Of a stretch of DNA of 64,000 nt, positions 58,746 to 64,000 are shown in pieces (the first letter of the stretch is position 1; each line of letters begins with the position of its first letter). Both the position numbers and the translations under genes were made by a program. Under the pieces are notes generated by a model. The model was not told the origin of the DNA. It searched no databases and saw only the letters and a program-made list of their open reading frames with translations. Origin of the DNA: Mayamaea pseudoterrestris (Eukaryota > Bacillariophyta > Bacillariophyceae > Sellaphorales > Sellaphoraceae); NCBI GenBank assembly GCA_027923505.1, contig BROI01000002.1:620001-684000 (forward strand), in the 5' to 3' direction.

Positions 58746-61700
58746 CTAGACTGTCTTATGGGGTAAACGGAGACGAGTCAGTTGAACCAACTGCCGCAGT
58801 GCTGTCGGATTGATTTCCGTGGCGTGACAATTGGTGCTCATTTCGCTCGATCGTTTCATGAGTTCGTGTTGAATGGAAGAACTTTCGAAGACATAAGGGA
58901 ACATGCTTACACCAGGCGCCAACTTGTTAACAAGATCTACGCACTGAATTGCGCCACTGGCAGAGAACATTGGAGCTGCGATGAGAAGCATTTTGGCGTA
59001 TGCAATGATTTTGGCATCACCAGCGAGACTTGCTGGAGGAGACATTCCTTGGCTTGCTGAGTCACTCGCGGCAGCGCTAACAGTTGCTGCAATTGTAGCG
59101 GATATCGACTCGGGTGAGGCCATCACCACACGCGTTGTAAATGGCGAAATCTTTTCAACATTTAATCCTTCGCCCGCGACAACGAGATTGGCAAGGCGTC
59201 GACTCAGCGCAGCTGTCATTATCGTATCGCAGCACACGATAATGTGGAAAAGCGTGTACCTCTCTTCCAAGACAAGTCGAGCGAATTCAAGCACTAATTG
59301 TTTAGCATCTGTTTCATCATCCAAAGCCGAAAGTGAGTGCACAATGATGGCCTGCCGATTGGGCAGTTCAATGTCTACACCACATTTGTCAACAAGGGGC
59401 GAGTCGATCAATTCAATTGGTCGGCCCATTACTGGTAACCCTGGTAACGGGGTATTATTTTCCTGATCTTGATCGGTGGTCAACGCTTTCCAGCGTCCCG
59501 AGCCGAGTTCAGCTACTAAATCTGACCAAGTTTGAAGAAAGCTTTCTGAACAAAGAATTCGCATAGGCAAGGTACTTGCATCGCTCTGTTCGGTGGAAAC
59601 GGCGAGAAGGTCATCGGTGGCACTCACTGCCGCCCAGCTCGGCGCGAATGCTGCCGCCGGAAATTGTGACGCGGTTGCTGAAGGCGTTGTTCCACGCCAT
59701 CCTCTCGTGTCTATGAAAGTTGGAGTTTGTTTTGGAGCTTTTAATTGGTGTGGAGGTGGAGTGATATCTGGATTTGTTGGCTGATGCTGAAGTTGAGTCT
59801 GAGAATGATACATTCTTGCAGCCCTATTGTCGCCATTTTGCCCTTGCGCTAAAGGAGTTGGGCGTGGCCCTGGATTGGATCCAGATCCATGTTTGGACAC
59901 AGACACAACGCCCTTGTTGTGACATGCGGTTGCTGTAATGCTGCTCGAGTACATTTTTGGGCGATAGCCAACCGATGATTGGCCTACTACCTGTTTTTTC
60001 TGGGATTTGCGGTTCATTCTACCGAGAATCCGCTTTTTCAAAATCTCGGTCTCAGTATCGCGTGCGTCTTTCGTGGATGCTGGCTGCGGCGCAAAAGTGA
60101 CTGTCTCCTTCACGGGACACAGTTTTGGAGGATCGGCAGTGACGCCTAGCTGTACCTGAGATGTAATCGGTTTGTTTTCAGTTTTATCAAAGCAGGGTGG
60201 ATGCGACTCATCAACGCTGAGTTTGCTCTCCCGCTTTCGTTGCTCCTTGCGCTCCTTCTTTCGTGCCTTTTTGGCCTTCTTTGCTGCTCGCTTTTCAAGT
60301 TCACTTTGCGATTCTATCTCGAGAGTTGTATTCTGTTTACGAATCGTCCCACCCCCACTGGCGATTACAACCTCTGTGGAAAAGGTTACGTTTTTGTCCG
60401 ATTTGGTACTTGGTAATTTATACTGCTCTTCGGACTCTGACTGAACCACCATGTTTGAATTAAGTGCGAAGAGTCCTCCTTCGGCCTTTCGTTTGTTTGA
60501 CTCCCGAGGAGTCGAGGTTGACTCATTGAACGGATTTTCGTCTATGAAGCTATGCGTCGCGTCCATAAACTGATCCTGCGGCTGCGTCGACAACCAATCA
60601 CTGGGGTGCTGCTCATTGTTGAAACCTGTCGGCATTTGGTTCAAGTTGCCGAGATCAAAGAGTGGACGTGACGCTGTAGTTGCTTCACTCTGCTGCTGCT
60701 GCTGCTGCTGCTGTGCAATTATGGCGAGTGCGAGTTGAGCCGCGTACAGCATCATTTCTTGAGAAGGTAGCGGCTGTTTAGCAATTGTCGGTCGACTGAC
60801 TTGCTGCTCTTCTTGTGGCGGTGATGGCTGATATGGAACAATAGCCGTTTCCGAAAGTTGCCCGTGCTTCGTTGTCTTGGCGGTCCAATCATGACTGAAC
60901 ATTCGGCAGCCAAAGGTTCCACCGCAAGTAGTCCATGGCGTGTATATATCAAATTTTAGTTTCTTGGATGGCTGCTGGTAAGACATGATCTCCAACTCTG
61001 CTAAAGTGGCAAGTGATGGTGTCGTGGAAGCAAGCATTGGCAAGGCAAGGCGTGATTTGACTGGAGTGCTCCAAGGTAGTTTGGGTATGGTCGATTGTCG
61101 ACTCTGACGGCGCAGGCCCTCGTTCCACGGAACATTGGTGAGGCGACGGTGTTTGGTTGCGTGATAAAGCGAAAATAGAAGGCGTTGCAACGTTTCTTGC
61201 GAACAATAACGCGTATCAGTATCGGCAAACTCCGTTCCGGTGGAGGAATGCTTGCGTTTCATGGTGCCCTTCGGTATCATTGCCGCGACAGCTTGGTCCT
61301 TGACGAGCGGTTCTTGAGCAGTAGTTGCATTATTTGTACTAACCAGGGTAGTTTTCTCGCACATCATGCTTGTAGCGATGCTAGGCTTTTTTTCAAGTTC
61401 CCGTTCGGCGCTGGTCATTGTGTCATTGGGGCTGTCGTCGCTGGCTAACATTGTCACGTCAAAAGCCACACCCAAAGTCTGTCGACTCGACTCGTCGATG
61501 GCGCCTTGATCAAGCGTCTCGGCATTCTGGTACAGGAAAGGCTGCGAAATTAAACATGATGAGTTAACGACGTACAGATAATATCTGAGTCTCTTCACAA
61601 TTACATACCTCGGTCGTCGTCATGGTGCTCTCACGCGCATGCTTGTAACGATGCTCATCTACCTCGTCCTCGTCGTCACCAAATATATTTTCGTAACGAT

Positions 61701-61977
61701 CGTCATCATCATAATCATCCATTGCAAGATTGTCCTCCATATCATTATGTGCATCTGCATCATGCTGTTTCTGCTCCTCCGCCGCTTGCATTGCCGCTTG
61801 ACTGCTTGTCATTGGCGGAAGCACGAGAATTTCAAAGTCATCGTCGTCGTCGTCGTCATCATCGTCCACGCGAGGCAGAAGCACAATCAATGACTCGCCG
61901 CTAAGTTCGCGCTCCTCCCTCCATGTGAGAATCGCCTCGGCATGATAGTCAATGTCGAGAGCCTTGGGGCAAATCAT
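58746..61977 (-). CDS. Large low-complexity protein of unknown function
   Basis: Complement(join(58746..61541, 61609..61977)); 1,054 aa. The 67-bp intron (GTATGT..TTCGCAG) joins MTTTE to PFLYQNAE. The first exon encodes a run of ten Asp and a second acidic stretch. The middle contains poly-Gln, a Lys/Arg-rich helix (KRAAKKAKKARKKERKEQRK) and Pro-rich linkers. Only the last ~260 residues look folded: FLQTWSDLVAELGSGRW, then VDIELPNRQAIIVHSL, LFHIIVCCD and a helical end. The last part (MLLIAAPMFSASGAIQCVDLV...INPTALRQLV) faintly resembles the helix-hairpin end of XPF-like meiotic proteins such as SHOC1/Zip2. That is a weak guess and I give no function. Start at 61,977 is the first ATG; the frame is open to 62,034. 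Confidence 0.7.
60690..60713. repeat. (CTG)n microsatellite, poly-Gln
   Basis: Eight CTG triplets on the plus strand, read as CAG on the coding strand, giving the poly-Gln of the unknown 1,054-aa protein. Confidence 0.9.
61838..61867. repeat. (TCG/TCA)n microsatellite, poly-Asp
   Basis: Ten triplets encoding the ten-Asp run in exon 1 of the unknown protein. Confidence 0.9.
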
Positions 61978-62125
61978 GGCGGCTGCTGCTGCAAAGAATG
62001 CTTCTTGCTTTCTTTTCCGCCAGGGTGATACCAAATGCGATCTTGAAATCTGACATCGTACCGGTTCTCAAGTTCGGTCCATCGGTTCCCGCAACTTTTT
62101 TTCACCATGGTGCAAATTTGCGACA
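61978..62125. promoter_or_regulatory. Short divergent promoter (unknown protein / HCAR-family)
   Basis: Only 148 bp between divergent ATGs, so the promoters are shared or overlap. TACCGGT occurs at 62,059-62,065, one of five intergenic copies in the window. Confidence 0.5.
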
Positions 62126-63631
62126 ATGCAAAGCACCAGATCGCTATTACATCTGCTTTTCCTTGCATTACTTATATCCTGTGATTGTTATGGTGTACTT
62201 GGATTCATTGTTTGTTCAAAATGGCTGGAATTTGGCATCAAATCATTGAATAATCACCGTCTTGCAGCTTCCTTTCAACCACTGGAGTCATCCACCGACT
62301 GGCCGCTAAAGTTTCCGGCCAAGGAGCATTGCTCCAAGTGCGGACTCTGCGAAACGAGCTTTATAAAACATGTAAAGGACGCTTGCGCGTTTCTCGAGCC
62401 ATCGCCAGCAACGAGTGGCAGTCGAATGGATGAGCTGGAATTCCAAGTTCATGGACGAGGCCGAAAGCTAAATGACATGGTTTGGAAGGATAGTAAAGAT
62501 GATAACAACAATCAGCTAGCTGAAGAGGCGAGGTTTGGTGTCATGCATGAACCCATGAAGCTCGCAAAAGGCCGAATCGAGGATGCGCAATGGACCGGGC
62601 TAGTGACTGGTATTGCTCTCGCAATGCTTGAAGCCAATCAAGTCGATGCCGTCGTTTGCATTGCAGCGTCAGACTCTAACTGGAACGAACCCGAACCAAT
62701 CATTGCCAAGACTAAAGAGGAAGTTCTCCGTGGGCGCGGTGTCAAGCCCGCACTGGCGCCGTCGTTGAAAGTATTGGACGAGGTGCAGGCTGATCCGACG
62801 ATTCGTCGCTTGCTCTTTTGCGGCGTTGGCTGCGCGGTGCAAGCCTTTCGCGCCGTACAGCATCGCGTAAAATTGGATCAAGTCTATGTGCTTGGAACAA
62901 ACTGCGCCGATAATAGTCCGACACCGGAAGCGGCGGATCGTTTTGTCAAGACGGCACTTGACATTGACCAAGGCGCACGCAAATACGAGTTTATGCAGGA
63001 CTTTCGCGTTCATGTCAAGACGGATAATACTTATCTTAAAAAGCCATATTTTTGCTTGCCAGGCACAGTGGCGGAAGCATCCATTGCCAAGTCTTGTCGA
63101 GCCTGCTTTGACTATACCAATGGGCTTGCCGACGTCGTGGTTGGCTACATGGGAGCGCCACTCGAAGCAGACCGGCGCATGGATCAGTCGCTGCAGACTC
63201 TAACAATTCGCAATGAGCGAGGCGCAACCATAGTGGAGACTGCCATTCAAGCAGGTTATGTAACAATAGACGGCTTGGCTATGGCAAGCGGATCGCACGA
63301 ATTATTGGCCATGGCGACAACGGAATCGGATGTCTTGGTGCAGGCCATGCTTGGCGGCAACGTTCCCGCATTTGGCATGCCACTTTGGCTTGGCGAGTTG
63401 CTTGCTTTAGTGGTGCAAAAGCTAGGTCCCAAGGGCGTCAGCTTTGCGCGATACAGCATTGATTATCATATACTGCGAAACTACTTGCATGTTGTCAACG
63501 AATGGGGCGAGGAACGTACTCGTCGGCTCATGCCCGACTTTAGCCGAGTCATTGTGGATCACTATATGGCCATGCCGAATCGGAAACTACAGAATTTGCG
63601 AAATCAAATTGTAAACAGAAAGATTATGTAA
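62126..63631 (+). CDS. 7-hydroxymethyl chlorophyll a reductase / BciB family (F420-hydrogenase beta-type), plastid-type presequence
   Basis: 501 aa, single exon. Ferredoxin-dependent Fe-S flavoprotein family containing plant HCAR and the cyanobacterial-type divinyl reductase BciB. Seen: an N-terminal hydrophobic signal (LLHLLFLALLISCDCYGVLG), a cluster motif CSKCGLC (Cys69, 72, 75), ARFGVMHEPMKLAKGR, TGIALAMLEANQVDAVVC, RLLFCGVGCAVQAFRAV, YVLGTNCADNSPTPEAADRF and, in the C-terminal domain, KSCRACFDYTNGLADVVVGYMGAP. These are family-wide and do not separate HCAR (chlorophyll b to a conversion) from BciB (divinyl to monovinyl chlorophyllide). In an organism without chlorophyll b the second role is more likely; this is inference. 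Convergent with the last gene, 33 bp apart. Confidence 0.88.
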   Translation: MQSTRSLLHLLFLALLISCDCYGVLGFIVCSKWLEFGIKSLNNHRLAASFQPLESSTDWPLKFPAKEHCSKCGLCETSFIKHVKDACAFLEPSPATSGSRMDELEFQVHGRGRKLNDMVWKDSKDDNNNQLAEEARFGVMHEPMKLAKGRIEDAQWTGLVTGIALAMLEANQVDAVVCIAASDSNWNEPEPIIAKTKEEVLRGRGVKPALAPSLKVLDEVQADPTIRRLLFCGVGCAVQAFRAVQHRVKLDQVYVLGTNCADNSPTPEAADRFVKTALDIDQGARKYEFMQDFRVHVKTDNTYLKKPYFCLPGTVAEASIAKSCRACFDYTNGLADVVVGYMGAPLEADRRMDQSLQTLTIRNERGATIVETAIQAGYVTIDGLAMASGSHELLAMATTESDVLVQAMLGGNVPAFGMPLWLGELLALVVQKLGPKGVSFARYSIDYHILRNYLHVVNEWGEERTRRLMPDFSRVIVDHYMAMPNRKLQNLRNQIVNRKIM

Positions 63632-63664
63632 CTTAGCACAGACTACGGCACTTTACGTAATCGT

Positions 63665-64000
63665 TTAGTTAGCGGCCACCTCCAAGTTTTGGTACATGTT
63701 CGCTGCAGCGCGAATGGGTATTGTATGAAGCATCAAATCGTCACTATCTAGCCAGCCTGTTAATTCCAGGGCGCGATATACCTCTTGGAAGACGTCAACA
63801 GGCGTTGCTGCAAAGCGAGGCTGCGGAAAACCATGAAGCGACGCCAGGAGAACTAGAAACTTACCCGAGACGAAGCTCAACACTGATTTGATAAAATCGG
63901 TGTCCTTTCCCAGAATTGAAGTCCAATAGAAAAGAATATTCAATAAAACTTTCTTGACTCGATGCATTTGACCCACCGTCGCGTCAGTAAACGCACTTAG
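63665..64000 (-). CDS. Unrecognised protein, 5' part beyond the window
   Basis: C-terminal 111 residues of a frame that remains open to the window's right edge (reading in from LSAFTDATVGQMHRV), so the start lies outside. The segment is helical with hydrophobic stretches (LLNILFYWTSILG, FLVLLASLHGF) but no clear transmembrane helix, and ends NMYQNLEVAAN. I recognise no family. An exon starting within the visible part cannot be excluded. Confidence 0.5.
   Translation of the reverse strand, partial: LSAFTDATVGQMHRVKKVLLNILFYWTSILGKDTDFIKSVLSFVSGKFLVLLASLHGFPQPRFAATPVDVFQEVYRALELTGWLDSDDLMLHTIPIRAAANMYQNLEVAAN

Overview
This window is nuclear DNA of a eukaryote, most likely a photosynthetic stramenopile (ochrophyte) and plausibly a diatom. 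The genes carry short spliceosomal introns of about 67-210 bp and there are no operons. Two preproteins look plastid-targeted: the dienelactone hydrolase-like protein has a signal peptide ending in a C-H-A-F cleavage context, as in heterokont bipartite presequences, and a chlorophyll-pathway F420-hydrogenase-beta-family reductase also has a signal peptide. Compact convergent and divergent gene pairs fit such genomes. No species is claimed.

Layout. Positions 1 to about 20,070 hold satellite DNA without credible genes. Family A is a 347-bp monomer (with 362- and 364-bp variants), about 49 copies in two blocks (1-13,011 and 13,853-18,063). Family B has a period of about 180 bp (13,012-13,852 and 18,064-19,132). 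Family C has a period of about 180 bp (19,133-20,072). The A monomer is an old dimer of two half-units of 171 and 176 bp, each with a hairpin palindrome at the matching place. The array contains a 1,588-bp higher-order duplication, a 128-bp duplication and a segmental duplication of about 0.8 kb of the array edge.

Positions 20,581-64,000 are gene-dense, with 15 genes, often on alternating strands: a Hippo/MST-type kinase with a SARAH-like tail (+); a 2,183-aa secreted type I membrane protein made of three tandem two-domain units, possibly FEA1/phytotransferrin-like (-); ribosomal protein eL37, whose first coding exon is only the ATG (+); threonyl-tRNA synthetase with an N-terminal presequence (-); a DNAJC11-like beta-barrel/DUF3395 protein without a J domain (+); an EFG1-like rRNA-processing protein (-); glycerol kinase with a C-terminal membrane anchor (+); a 3,537-aa DOCK Rho-GEF (+); tyrosyl-DNA phosphodiesterase 1 (+); an IQ-motif protein (-); a two-pore K+ channel with EF-hands (-); a SAP-dienelactone hydrolase fusion (+); a 1,054-aa protein of unknown function (-); a 7-hydroxymethyl chlorophyll a reductase/BciB-family protein (+); and a 5'-truncated unknown gene (-).

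The genes do not form one pathway. Ribosome and translation functions (eL37, ThrRS, EFG1), plastid functions (reductase, hydrolase) and signalling (MST kinase, DOCK, K+ channel, IQ protein) are interspersed. Recurrent intergenic features are TGACGTCA elements, a TACCGGT(A) motif in five gene-poor gaps, and a splice-donor preference for GTACG(T/C). Exon structures were inferred by joining open frames at GT..AG sites. Family names come from motif recognition, not from database searches.
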